A DNA stretch of 64,000 nucleotides from Streptomyces stelliscabiei (lineage in GTDB: Bacteria; Actinomycetota; Actinomycetes; Streptomycetales; Streptomycetaceae). Below, piece by piece: positions 8,344-16,451 of this stretch; positions within the stretch are counted from its first letter, which is position 1, and every line of letters starts with the position of its first letter. The position numbers and the translations under genes are program-made. Location: NCBI RefSeq assembly GCF_014873495.1, contig NZ_JADBGF010000001.1, positions 4,464,001 to 4,528,000 of the forward strand. Reading direction: 5' to 3'. The notes under the pieces were generated by a model. The model did not search any database, was not told the DNA's origin, and saw only the letters and a list, made by a program, of their open reading frames with translations.

Positions 8344-8422
8344 GGCTGCTCCTGAGGGCCTGGTGAGAGTTGACGTGCGATGTCGTCCCGAGGGTATCGG
8401 TCGTTGACGACAAGAGGTCCAG

Positions 8423-8436
8423 GGTTGTGGACAACC
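8423..8436. promoter_or_regulatory. DnaA-box palindrome upstream of the kinase operon
   Basis: GGTTGTGGACAACC is a perfect 14-bp palindrome that contains TTGTCCACA on the minus strand (8434-8426). It sits about 80 bases before the first gene of the kinase operon. This is the second perfect DnaA consensus in the window. Function is inferred from the match only. Confidence 0.45.
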
Positions 8437-8562
8437 GTTGTAGTACCGCAGTGCTGGTCACGCCGCCGAGGGCGGAGCGGTTCCGTCCGGTAAGGCTGAT
8501 CGTAGAGGGAGTTGGCCGGGCCGGGCCGGGCGCCCGCCGGTTCGCGGGCCCGCGGCGCGGGT

Positions 8563-10590
8563 TCAGTCCGGGGCGACGGAACCGTCCGTCAGTCCGTCGT
8601 ACATGCCCCGCACCAGGCGTTCGCCGAGGCGGCCGGCCTGGCGGAGGGCGTCCTCGAAGGCGGCGAGTGCGCGGAAGCGTTCGCCGTAGCGGCGCTGCTG
8701 GTCCAGCGGGAGCCGGGGCAGTTGGAGGCGGCGTACGTCGAGACGGGTCGCGGTGGAGGCGTAGCTGCTGGCCTGGCGGCTGTTGGCGGTGCCGCGCAGG
8801 AAACCGGCGACGAACCACGCGTCGAGCGCGGCCCGGTCGGGGCGCAGCAGCGTGAGGTTGCGGCCGAGGGCGGCGCCCGCGGTCGTCTCGTCGACCACCC
8901 GCGCGACCCCGCCGCCGCCGAGGACGGGGACGACGATGTCGCCGGGCTCCACGAGCACGGGGTCCTCGCCCGCCTCGGGCAGGGTGCCCGAGGGTGCCGT
9001 GCCGGCCAGGACGTCGTGGTCGGTGAGCACGCGCGCGTGGGGACCGTTTCCGCCGGTACGCAGCACCAGGGCTCCCCCGCGCGCGAGTTCACCGACCGTG
9101 GTGAGCGGCCAGCGCGCCGGCCCCGCCTGCCCGGCGGGCGGGGGCGTGAGGTCGGCGGTCAGACGGAGGGTCTCGCCGAGACGGTCGCGTACGGCGGTCA
9201 GCTGCTCGGCGCCGCCGCCCGCGGCCGGGGGCGGCAGATGCCGGGCGGGGGCCAGGTCCACGTCGTCGTCGAGCAGTTCGATGACCGGCAGCGAGCGGCT
9301 GAGCCCCGGCCGTTCCGTCACCTCGCCTGCCCGGTCGAAGGGCCGCCAGGCGTCGAGCACGGCGGCACGCACCCCCGCCCAGTCGAATCCGCTCCGCCCC
9401 TCGTGGACGAGCCGCCCGGTGTCGACGAGCAGCAACTCGGGCGGCACGGACGCCCTGCCGGGCCTGCGCAGCACCCACAGGTGCAGCGGGATGTTGTACG
9501 GGGGTGCCGCGCCGACCGGCAGGGCGATGACGGCGCGCAGGGCGCCCCGGCGCAGCAGGTCGGCGCGGATACGGCGCCCGGAGCGGCGGCTCGCGACGGC
9601 CGGCGGCATCAGCAGCACGGCGGTTCCGCCGTCCTCCAGCCGGGCCAGGGCGTGCTGCACCCAGGCGAGTTCGGATTCCGTACGGGCCGGGAAGCCGTAC
9701 TCCCAGCGGGGGTCGTAGGCCAGTTCGTCGTGGCCCCAGTTGCGCTCGTTGAACGGCGGGTGGCACAGGACGGCCTCGGCCCTGAGCCGCTCGTGGGCGT
9801 CCGCGCGGAGGCTGTCGCCCGGGGCGGTACGGACCGTGCTCCCGGTGTTCAGGGCGAGGCGCAGCGCGGTGAGGGCGGCCAGTTCGCGGGAGCTGTCCTG
9901 GCCGTACAGCTCCTGGCCGGGGCGGGCGGGGACGGCGTGCAGCAGCGCGCCGGTGCCGCAGGCCGGGTCGAGCACCGAGCGGGCGGGCCCGGCCAGTTCG
10001 GCCATCAGCTCGGCGAGGTCGCCCGGAGTGAGCGTGTACTGGCGCGGGTTGGCGTCGAGGTGCCGGGCGAGCAGGAACTCGAAGGTCTGCCGCGCTCCCA
10101 GATCGGCCGCCAGTTCGGTGGCGCCGCGCAGCAGCGGGACCGAGGGCAGCAACCCGGCGGGTGTCGGCCGGAGTACGGCGCTCTCGCGGGCGGCACCGAG
10201 GCGGGGGGCGAGGACCTGCCACAGCGGCTCGGGCAGGTCCCGGGCCAGCCGCGCGTCGTCGGGGCAGGCGCTCGACTCCAGCCAGGCCAGGGGCCGTTCG
10301 TGGAGGTACAGCAGGGCGCAGCCCACGTGCACCAGCGCGGTGACAGGGCCCTCCGGGTGCCCGGTGACCTGCTGCCAGACGCGCTCCTTCAGGGGGACCT
10401 CGGCGAGCTTGCCCTGGTGGCGCAGCCACTCCTCGACCTCCCCGAGCGCGAAGGCCGGACTGGTCTCGGTGCCGCCGACCGGTTTGGGGAAGTCGGCATG
10501 CCGTCGGCGCCAGTTGCTGACGGCGGCGCGACCCACGCCGGCGAGCCGCGCGATGTCCGCGGCGGTGACCTCTGTCCCGTTCCCCTGCAC
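8563..10590 (-). CDS. Stand-alone HTH plus N6-adenine DNA methyltransferase-like protein (HsdM/S-like)
   Basis: A protein of 675 residues. An N-terminal helix-turn-helix (VTAADIARLAGVGRAAVSNW, about 8-30) is followed by an HsdM-like helical region and a class I methyltransferase core. SAM motif I is DPACGTGALL. The catalytic motif IV, normally NPPF, reads CHPPF here, with His in place of the catalytic Asn. The C-terminal third resembles an HsdS target-recognition half (ending RLPLDQQRRYGERFRALAAFEDALRQ). No restriction (HsdR) gene is near. It may be a solo methylase with altered activity or a DNA-binding protein that lost catalysis. The GTG at 10590 is chosen because GAGGGGAG precedes it. Confidence 0.85.
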   Translation of the reverse strand: MQGNGTEVTAADIARLAGVGRAAVSNWRRRHADFPKPVGGTETSPAFALGEVEEWLRHQGKLAEVPLKERVWQQVTGHPEGPVTALVHVGCALLYLHERPLAWLESSACPDDARLARDLPEPLWQVLAPRLGAARESAVLRPTPAGLLPSVPLLRGATELAADLGARQTFEFLLARHLDANPRQYTLTPGDLAELMAELAGPARSVLDPACGTGALLHAVPARPGQELYGQDSSRELAALTALRLALNTGSTVRTAPGDSLRADAHERLRAEAVLCHPPFNERNWGHDELAYDPRWEYGFPARTESELAWVQHALARLEDGGTAVLLMPPAVASRRSGRRIRADLLRRGALRAVIALPVGAAPPYNIPLHLWVLRRPGRASVPPELLLVDTGRLVHEGRSGFDWAGVRAAVLDAWRPFDRAGEVTERPGLSRSLPVIELLDDDVDLAPARHLPPPAAGGGAEQLTAVRDRLGETLRLTADLTPPPAGQAGPARWPLTTVGELARGGALVLRTGGNGPHARVLTDHDVLAGTAPSGTLPEAGEDPVLVEPGDIVVPVLGGGGVARVVDETTAGAALGRNLTLLRPDRAALDAWFVAGFLRGTANSRQASSYASTATRLDVRRLQLPRLPLDQQRRYGERFRALAAFEDALRQAGRLGERLVRGMYDGLTDGSVAPD

Positions 10591-10802
10591 GCGCCCGGCT
10601 CCCCTCGTACCTGGTGGTGTGACGTCGAGCATACCGACGCACGCAAGATCTACCCCTTCACGCCGTGTACAAGCACAATCCCGTGAACCGTGTTGACTCG
10701 GTTCACAAGCTCTGCTGTGATTGACCCATCGAACGACGGGCCACCCGATCCGGGTGGTCACACGTCGGCCGCACTGTCGTACACCGGGGGGAGAAGCACG
10801 CC

Positions 10803-10949
10803 ATGGACGAAGACGGTGACTTCACCGTGGACGGCGACGGCCCCGCCCGCCTCGACTCCCCGGTCCACGCCGGCCGGAAGCCCGACGAGCGAGGCCGCGT
10901 CACGGTTGACGAACCCGCGGACGACGTACTCGACACCCACGCACGCTGA
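10803..10949 (+). CDS. Small acidic hypothetical protein (48 aa)
   Basis: ATG at 10803 follows a strong GGGGGGAGAAG ribosome binding site by about eight bases. The frame runs 48 codons to TGA with G or C in most third positions, as in real genes here. The peptide starts MDEDGDFTVDGDG and is rich in Asp, without a signal or membrane segment. It is divergent from the methyltransferase-like gene and precedes the lipoprotein gene on the same strand by about 120 bases. No family recognised; it could be a non-conserved small protein. Confidence 0.5.
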   Translation: MDEDGDFTVDGDGPARLDSPVHAGRKPDERGRVTVDEPADDVLDTHAR

Positions 10950-10990
10950 CGCCACCACCCGGCGCTCACCACACCGCTCTCGGACCGGCG

Positions 10991-11044
10991 CCACACCACC
11001 GCTCGTTCCACGCACCACACCACCGCTCGTTACACGCACCACAC
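10991..11044. repeat. 24-bp direct tandem repeat
   Basis: Two 24-bp copies (10991-11014 and 11015-11038) differ at one base and are followed by the first six bases of a third. They lie directly upstream of the lipoprotein ribosome binding site, where spacing changes could affect expression. Confidence 0.8.
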
Positions 11045-11068
11045 ATCGATTCCCAGGGGGGAACTCCC

Positions 11069-11803
11069 ATGCGTCGCACCGCACTCGCCGCTCTCTGCAT
11101 CGCCGCCGCGGCCACCTTCTCGCTCACCGGCTGCATGTCCGAGGACAAGGCCGACGGCCCCTTCGCCGGACTGTCCGGCGGCGAGATCGCCGACAAGGCC
11201 GTGAAGGCCACCTCCGGCGCCGAATCGCTCCGGATGAAGGGCGAGATCGAGGACGAGTCCGCCGGCGGCACGGTCCAGATGGACATGGCGATGAACAAGA
11301 AGGGCGACTGCGCCGGCACCATGAGCATGGGCGGCGAGGGCCAGGCCGAACTGATCAAGGTCGGCGACACCCTCTACATGAAGTACGACGAGGCCTTCCT
11401 GCGCGCCCAGTCGAAGGACTCCTCCAAGGAGGAGGCCGACATGGTCGTCGACATGCTCGCCGACAAGTGGACCAAGACGTCCGCGGCCGGCGAGGACTCC
11501 AAGGACATGGCGAGCTTCTGCGACCTCGACACGGTCCTCGCCGACTTCGAGGACGTCGACTCCAACGCCACGCGCGGCAAGACCTCCGAGGTCGAGGGCA
11601 CCCCCGCGATCGTCCTCGACGAGAAGGACGGCAAGGACCGCTACACCCTGTATGTCGCCACCGAGGGTGAGCCGTACCTCCTGCGGGTCGTCAGCAAGTC
11701 CGCGAAGGAGCCCGGCGACCTGGTCTTCACCGACTACGACAAGCCGGTCCCGGCCAAGGCCCCCAAGGGCAAGGTCATCGACATGGACAAGGACTTCGGC
11801 TGA
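11069..11803 (+). CDS. Lipoprotein of the LppX/LprG-like fold
   Basis: A 244-residue lipoprotein with lipobox LTGC (Cys 22). The mature part resembles actinobacterial lipoproteins of the LolA/LppX type, with strands such as SLRMKGEIED, VQMDMAMNKKGDCAGTMSM and ELIKVGDTLYMKYDEAF, and a later GEPYLLRVVSKS strand. Such proteins hold lipids or report on the envelope; no ligand can be named here. A GGGGGGAA ribosome binding site precedes the ATG. It converges with the HNH lipoprotein gene 33 bases away. Confidence 0.85.
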   Translation: MRRTALAALCIAAAATFSLTGCMSEDKADGPFAGLSGGEIADKAVKATSGAESLRMKGEIEDESAGGTVQMDMAMNKKGDCAGTMSMGGEGQAELIKVGDTLYMKYDEAFLRAQSKDSSKEEADMVVDMLADKWTKTSAAGEDSKDMASFCDLDTVLADFEDVDSNATRGKTSEVEGTPAIVLDEKDGKDRYTLYVATEGEPYLLRVVSKSAKEPGDLVFTDYDKPVPAKAPKGKVIDMDKDFG

Positions 11804-11836
11804 CGCGCCGCGCCGCCCGGCGGCACCCCGACGGCC

Positions 11837-12559
11837 TCAGTCCGCGTGAAAGCGGGCCGGGGCCTTCGTCGGGTTGCCGCCGGTGGGGAGCTTCTGTTCC
11901 GGACAGGTGATCAGGACACGCTTCATGGCGGCCTGTTCGGCGGAGGTGACCCAGAGGCCGTACTTCGTCTTCACGGCGACCTGGGCGGCCACGTAGGTGC
12001 AGCGGTAGGCCTTGTTCGGCGGGAGCCAGGTGGCCGTGTCACCGTCGCCCTTGCCGCGGTTGGTGCCTGAGTCGACCGCGAGCAGGTTGAGCGGGTCGTT
12101 GGCCAGGGCTATGCGCTTGCTGTCGTCCCACTGCTGGGCGCCCTTCTGCCAGGCGTCGGAGAGGGCCACCATGTGGTCCACGTCGATCTTGCTGCGGCCC
12201 CGTACGTACGGCACGTCCTTCCCCGTGTACGGGTCCGGGTCGAGCACACCGGAGACCACCGTGCAGTCCCCGTCCCGGAACTTCACGTCGTCCAGGTCGC
12301 GTTTGAGTATGTCGTCGCGGGTGTCGCAGCTGTTGGAGTCCGTGTCGGCCCAGGCGCTGCCGAACTCGCCGCGGTCGTAGTCGTTCTTGGGCGCCCGTCC
12401 CTTGACGGTCAGCGCCTCCGCGGCGGCGTAGGCCGCGCCCCCGCCGCCTGCCGGGTTCTCCTGCGGTCCGGCCGAGCCACCCGTACTGCCCGGTTCGCAG
12501 CCGGTCGCGGCGACCAGCACCAGAGCGACGGCGGCGACCCCACCCCTCAGACGCACCAC
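11837..12559 (-). CDS. Lipoprotein or secreted HNH endonuclease (DUF1524/GmrSD C-terminal type)
   Basis: The 240-residue product has a signal with lipobox ATGC (Cys 21), so it should sit outside the membrane. The nuclease core has the HNH signature in RSKIDVDHMVALSDAWQKGA, then LANDPLNLLAVD, then NRGKGDGDTATWLPPN. The His of DVDH and the Asn of DPLN match the beta-beta-alpha metal site. Conserved cysteines (SNSCDT, GDCTV, YRCTY, ITCPE) fit an exported, disulphide-bonded protein. A role in using or destroying extracellular DNA is inferred from fold and location. It is a single gene upstream of the mfd terminator. Confidence 0.88.
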   Translation of the reverse strand: MVRLRGGVAAVALVLVAATGCEPGSTGGSAGPQENPAGGGGAAYAAAEALTVKGRAPKNDYDRGEFGSAWADTDSNSCDTRDDILKRDLDDVKFRDGDCTVVSGVLDPDPYTGKDVPYVRGRSKIDVDHMVALSDAWQKGAQQWDDSKRIALANDPLNLLAVDSGTNRGKGDGDTATWLPPNKAYRCTYVAAQVAVKTKYGLWVTSAEQAAMKRVLITCPEQKLPTGGNPTKAPARFHAD

Positions 12560-12652
12560 GCGACACCCCTCTCCTTCGTCTGCAGCCGTTCGGCGGTCCC
12601 GCTCGGGGTTCCCCGTCCTGCCTGCTCAACACCGTAGCGGCCGCCGGGAACA

Positions 12653-12704
12653 CGACGACAGTGGCCCGGACGGCACCCTCTGCCGCGCCGGGCCGCTGTC
12701 GTCG
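12653..12704 (-). terminator. Hairpin terminator after mfd
   Basis: Arms at 12653-12669 and 12688-12704 pair over 17 bases with one G-T wobble around an 18-base loop. It lies directly after the mfd stop codon on the minus strand and before the HNH gene start. Confidence 0.75.
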
Positions 12705-12720
12705 GTGCGCCACTACGCCA

Positions 12721-15700
12721 CTACGACCCGAGGATCGAAGCCAGGAACTCCCCGGTCCACCCCAGCAGATCCCGCCCGACCAACGGCTTCCCGCCCACCT
12801 TCGCCGTCTTCGGGCGAGGCACCAGCACCTGGTGGGCGGCCGGCTTGATGACCGTGCCCGGGTACAGACGCTTGAGGCGGAGCTCCTGGGACTCCCGCAG
12901 TTCCACCGGCGCGAAGCGGATGTTGGTGCCCTGCAGCACGATCTCGCCCACCCCGCAGGCCCGGGCGAGCATGCGCAGCCCGGCGACGAGCAGCAGGTTC
13001 TCCACCGGCTCCGGCAACTTGCCGTAGCGGTCGACGAGTTCCTCGCGCACGGCCGCGATGTCGGCCTCGGTGTTGACCGAGGCGATCGCCCGGTACGCCT
13101 GCAGGCGCAGCCGCTCGCCCGGCGCGTAGTCGTGCGGGACGTGCGCGTCGACCGGCAGCTCGACCTTCACCTCCAGCGGCGGCTCCTCCTCGATCCCGCC
13201 GCTCTCCAGCTGGCGCCGGTAGTCCGCGACGGCCTCGCCGACCATCCGCACGTACAGGTCGAAGCCGACGCCCGCGATGTGGCCGGACTGTTCGCCGCCC
13301 AGCAGGTTGCCCGCGCCCCGGATCTCCAGGTCCTTCATCGCCACGTACATGCCCGCGCCCATCTCCGTGTGCTGGGCGATGGTGGCGAGGCGCTCGTGGG
13401 CGGTCTCCGTCAGCGGCTTCTCGGGCGGGTACAGGAAGTACGCGTAGCCGCGTTCCCGGCCTCGGCCGACCCGGCCCCTGAGCTGGTGCAGCTGCGACAG
13501 TCCGAAGGTGTCCCCCCGCTCCACGATCAGGGTGTTCGCGTTGGAGATGTCGATGCCCGACTCCACGATCGTCGTGGAGACGAGGACGTCGAACTTCTTC
13601 TCCCAGAAGTCGACGACGACCTGCTCCAGGGCCTGTTCCGACATCTGTCCGTGGGCCGTCGCGATCCGCGCCTCGGGGACGATCTCGCGCAGCCGGGAGG
13701 CCGCGCGGTCGATGGACTCCACCCGGTTGTGGATGTAGAAGACCTGGCCCTCGCGCAGGAGTTCACGGCGGATCGCCGCACCGATCTGCTTCTCCTCGTA
13801 CGGGCCGACGAAGGTCAGCACCGGGTGGCGCTCCTCCGGCGGTGTGGTGATCGTCGACATCTCGCGGATGCCGGTGACCGCCATCTCCAGGGTGCGCGGG
13901 ATCGGGGTCGCCGACATCGTCAGCACGTCCACGTTCGCGCGCAGCTTCTTCAGCTGCTCCTTGTGCTCGACGCCGAACCGCTGCTCCTCGTCGACGATGA
14001 CCAGACCGAGATCCTTGAACTTGGTCTCGGAGGAGAACAGGCGGTGGGTGCCGATGACGATGTCGACCGCGCCCTCGCGCAGCCCCTCCAGGGTGCCCTT
14101 GGCCTCGGTGTCCGTCTGGAAGCGGGACAGGGCCCGCACGTTGACCGGGAACTGCGAGTACCGCTCGCTGAACGTGCCGAAGTGCTGCTGCACCAGGAGG
14201 GTCGTGGGCACGAGCACGGCGACCTGCTTGCCGTCCTGGACCGCCTTGAAGGCGGCCCGGACCGCGATCTCCGTCTTGCCGTAACCGACGTCGCCGCAGA
14301 TCAGGCGGTCCATGGGGACCGTCTTCTCCATGTCCTCCTTGACCTCGGCGATCGTCGTCAGCTGGTCGGGCGTCTCCGCGTACGGGAAGGCGTCCTCCAG
14401 CTCACGCTGCCACGGGGTGTCCGCGCCGAACGCGTGGCCGGGCGCCGCCATCCGGGCGCTGTAGAGCTTGATGAGGTCGGCGGCGATCTCCTTGACCGCC
14501 TTCTTCGCCCGCGCCTTCGTCTTCGTCCAGTCGGCGCCGCCGAGGCGGTGCAGGGTCGGGGCCTCGCCACCGACGTACTTGGTGATCTGTTCGAGCTGGT
14601 CGGTGGGGATGTAGAGGCGGTCGCCGGGCTGGCCGCGCTTGGCGGGGGCGTACTCGACGACCAGGTACTCGCGGGTCGCGCCCTGCACGGTCCGCTGGAC
14701 CATCTCGATGTAGCGGCCGACGCCGTGCTGCTCGTGGACGATGTAGTCGCCCGCCTCCAGGGTGAGCGGGTCGATGGTCTTGCGGCGGCGGGCGGGCATC
14801 CGGGCGCCGTCCTTGCCGGCCGCCTTCTGGCCGGACAGGTCGGTCTCGGTGAGGACCGCGAGCTTCAGGGCGGGGTCGACGAAGCCGTAGTCGATCGAGC
14901 CGCAGGCCACATGCACGACGGACGGGGCGATCTCCCCCAGCTCGGCCTCCAGCCGGGCCGGGATGCCCTCACCGCCGAGCACCTCGACCGTGCGGGCGGC
15001 CGGGCCGTGGGCCTCGGTCACGAACACCGTGCGCCAGCCGTCGGCGAGCCAGCCCTTGGTGTCCGCGAGCGCCTTGGCGGTGTCGCCGCGGTAGGTCTCG
15101 GGGGCGTGCATGCCGAGCTTGAGGGTGTCCGCGTCCAGCTCCTCGTCGGCCGCGAACGGCGACACCGACCACCACATCATGTCCAGCTCACGGGCCCGGT
15201 CGCGGACGTCCGCGATGGACCGCAGGGAGGCCGCGCCGACGTCGATCGGCGCCTCGCCGCCACCGGCGGTCGCCGCCCAGGACGCCTGGAGGAACTCCTG
15301 CGAGGTGGCCACCAGGTCGGCCGCCCGCGTCCGCACCCGCTCCGGGTCGCAGACGATCGTCATGGCGCCCTTCGGCAGGACGTCGATCAGCAGTTCCATG
15401 TCGTCGACGAGGACCGGAGCGAGGGATTCCATGCCCTCGACGGCGATGCCCTCGGCGATCTTGTCGAGGAGTTCGCCCAGCTCCGGGTGGCGCTCGGCCA
15501 GCACCCGCGCCCGCTCCCGGACCTCGTCCGTCAGCAGCAGCTCACGGCACGGCGGCGCCCACAGACCGTGCTCGGCGACCTCCAGGGAGCGCTGGTCGGC
15601 GACCTTGAAGTACCGGATCTCCTCGACGTCGTCGCCCCAGAACTCCACCCGCAGGGGGTGCTCCTCGGTCGGCGGGAAGACGTCCAGGATGCCGCCGCGT

Positions 15701-16254
15701 ACGGCGAACTCGCCGCGCTTCTCGACCAGCTCCACGCGGGAGTACGCGGCTGCCGCGAGCGCCTCGACCGTACGGTTCAGGTCGGCCGCCCCGCCCGAGC
15801 GCAGGGCGACCGGCTCCAGGTCGCCCAGGCCCTTGACCTGCGGCTGGAGGACCGAGCGGACGGGCGCGACGACGACCGAGACCGGGCCTGTCTCCGGGTC
15901 GTCGGGGCGCGGATGCGTCAGGCGGCGCAGCACGGCGAGGCGGCGACCGACGGTGTCGCTGCGCGGGCTGAGGCGCTCGTGCGGCAATGTCTCCCAGGCC
16001 GGGTACTCCACGACGCCGTCCGGGGGGAGCAGGGAGCGCAGAGCCGCCGCCAGGTCCTCGGCCTCGCGGCCCGTCGCCGTCACGGCGAGTACGGGGCGGC
16101 CGGCGTCCCGGGCGAGGGCGGCCACGGCGAAGGGGCGGGCCGCCGGGGGGCCCACCAGGTCGATGTGGGTGCGGTGGCCGTCTGATGCCGCCCTGATCGC
16201 TTCCGCGAGAGGGGCGTCCTTGACTACGGCGTCTAGCAGGCCGTGGAGGCTCAT
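12721..16254 (-). CDS. mfd: Transcription-repair coupling factor Mfd
   Basis: Mfd removes RNA polymerase stalled at DNA lesions and recruits UvrA. The product is 1177 residues, the usual length. An N-terminal UvrB-like region comes first, then the RNA-polymerase-interacting domain (ETRKTI-like block AGDYIVHEQHGVGRYIEM), then the translocase with Walker A GDVGYGKTE, Walker B DEEQRFG, motif III TMSATPIPRTL, and motif VI near QLRGRVGRGRERGYAYF. The C-terminal TRCF domain follows. I chose ATG at 16254 (MSLHGLLDAV), which fits the family start; upstream in-frame sequence is Pro-rich and unlike Mfd. It faces away from the DUF2079 gene. Confidence 0.98.
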   Translation of the reverse strand: MSLHGLLDAVVKDAPLAEAIRAASDGHRTHIDLVGPPAARPFAVAALARDAGRPVLAVTATGREAEDLAAALRSLLPPDGVVEYPAWETLPHERLSPRSDTVGRRLAVLRRLTHPRPDDPETGPVSVVVAPVRSVLQPQVKGLGDLEPVALRSGGAADLNRTVEALAAAAYSRVELVEKRGEFAVRGGILDVFPPTEEHPLRVEFWGDDVEEIRYFKVADQRSLEVAEHGLWAPPCRELLLTDEVRERARVLAERHPELGELLDKIAEGIAVEGMESLAPVLVDDMELLIDVLPKGAMTIVCDPERVRTRAADLVATSQEFLQASWAATAGGGEAPIDVGAASLRSIADVRDRARELDMMWWSVSPFAADEELDADTLKLGMHAPETYRGDTAKALADTKGWLADGWRTVFVTEAHGPAARTVEVLGGEGIPARLEAELGEIAPSVVHVACGSIDYGFVDPALKLAVLTETDLSGQKAAGKDGARMPARRRKTIDPLTLEAGDYIVHEQHGVGRYIEMVQRTVQGATREYLVVEYAPAKRGQPGDRLYIPTDQLEQITKYVGGEAPTLHRLGGADWTKTKARAKKAVKEIAADLIKLYSARMAAPGHAFGADTPWQRELEDAFPYAETPDQLTTIAEVKEDMEKTVPMDRLICGDVGYGKTEIAVRAAFKAVQDGKQVAVLVPTTLLVQQHFGTFSERYSQFPVNVRALSRFQTDTEAKGTLEGLREGAVDIVIGTHRLFSSETKFKDLGLVIVDEEQRFGVEHKEQLKKLRANVDVLTMSATPIPRTLEMAVTGIREMSTITTPPEERHPVLTFVGPYEEKQIGAAIRRELLREGQVFYIHNRVESIDRAASRLREIVPEARIATAHGQMSEQALEQVVVDFWEKKFDVLVSTTIVESGIDISNANTLIVERGDTFGLSQLHQLRGRVGRGRERGYAYFLYPPEKPLTETAHERLATIAQHTEMGAGMYVAMKDLEIRGAGNLLGGEQSGHIAGVGFDLYVRMVGEAVADYRRQLESGGIEEEPPLEVKVELPVDAHVPHDYAPGERLRLQAYRAIASVNTEADIAAVREELVDRYGKLPEPVENLLLVAGLRMLARACGVGEIVLQGTNIRFAPVELRESQELRLKRLYPGTVIKPAAHQVLVPRPKTAKVGGKPLVGRDLLGWTGEFLASILGS

Positions 16255-16451
16255 TCGGGGTGTTTCCCGTCCGGGTGGGCAAGGGGGTGGAGTCGGGGGT
16301 GGGGCAACACGAACGCCCGGACTCGTGTGACGGGCCGGGGGTGTCCAGGGTACGACGTGGGGGCCGGCGACGGCTTTCCCCGCCCCCGCCGCCCCAAGCG
16401 TCCCTCGCCTAGTCTCTGTAGACCCCTGTCCCCGGTCGAACGTGAGCCCCC

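Noticed and set aside
12661..16185. 1174-codon open frame on the plus strand
   Set aside because: Antisense to mfd, which has all its motifs.
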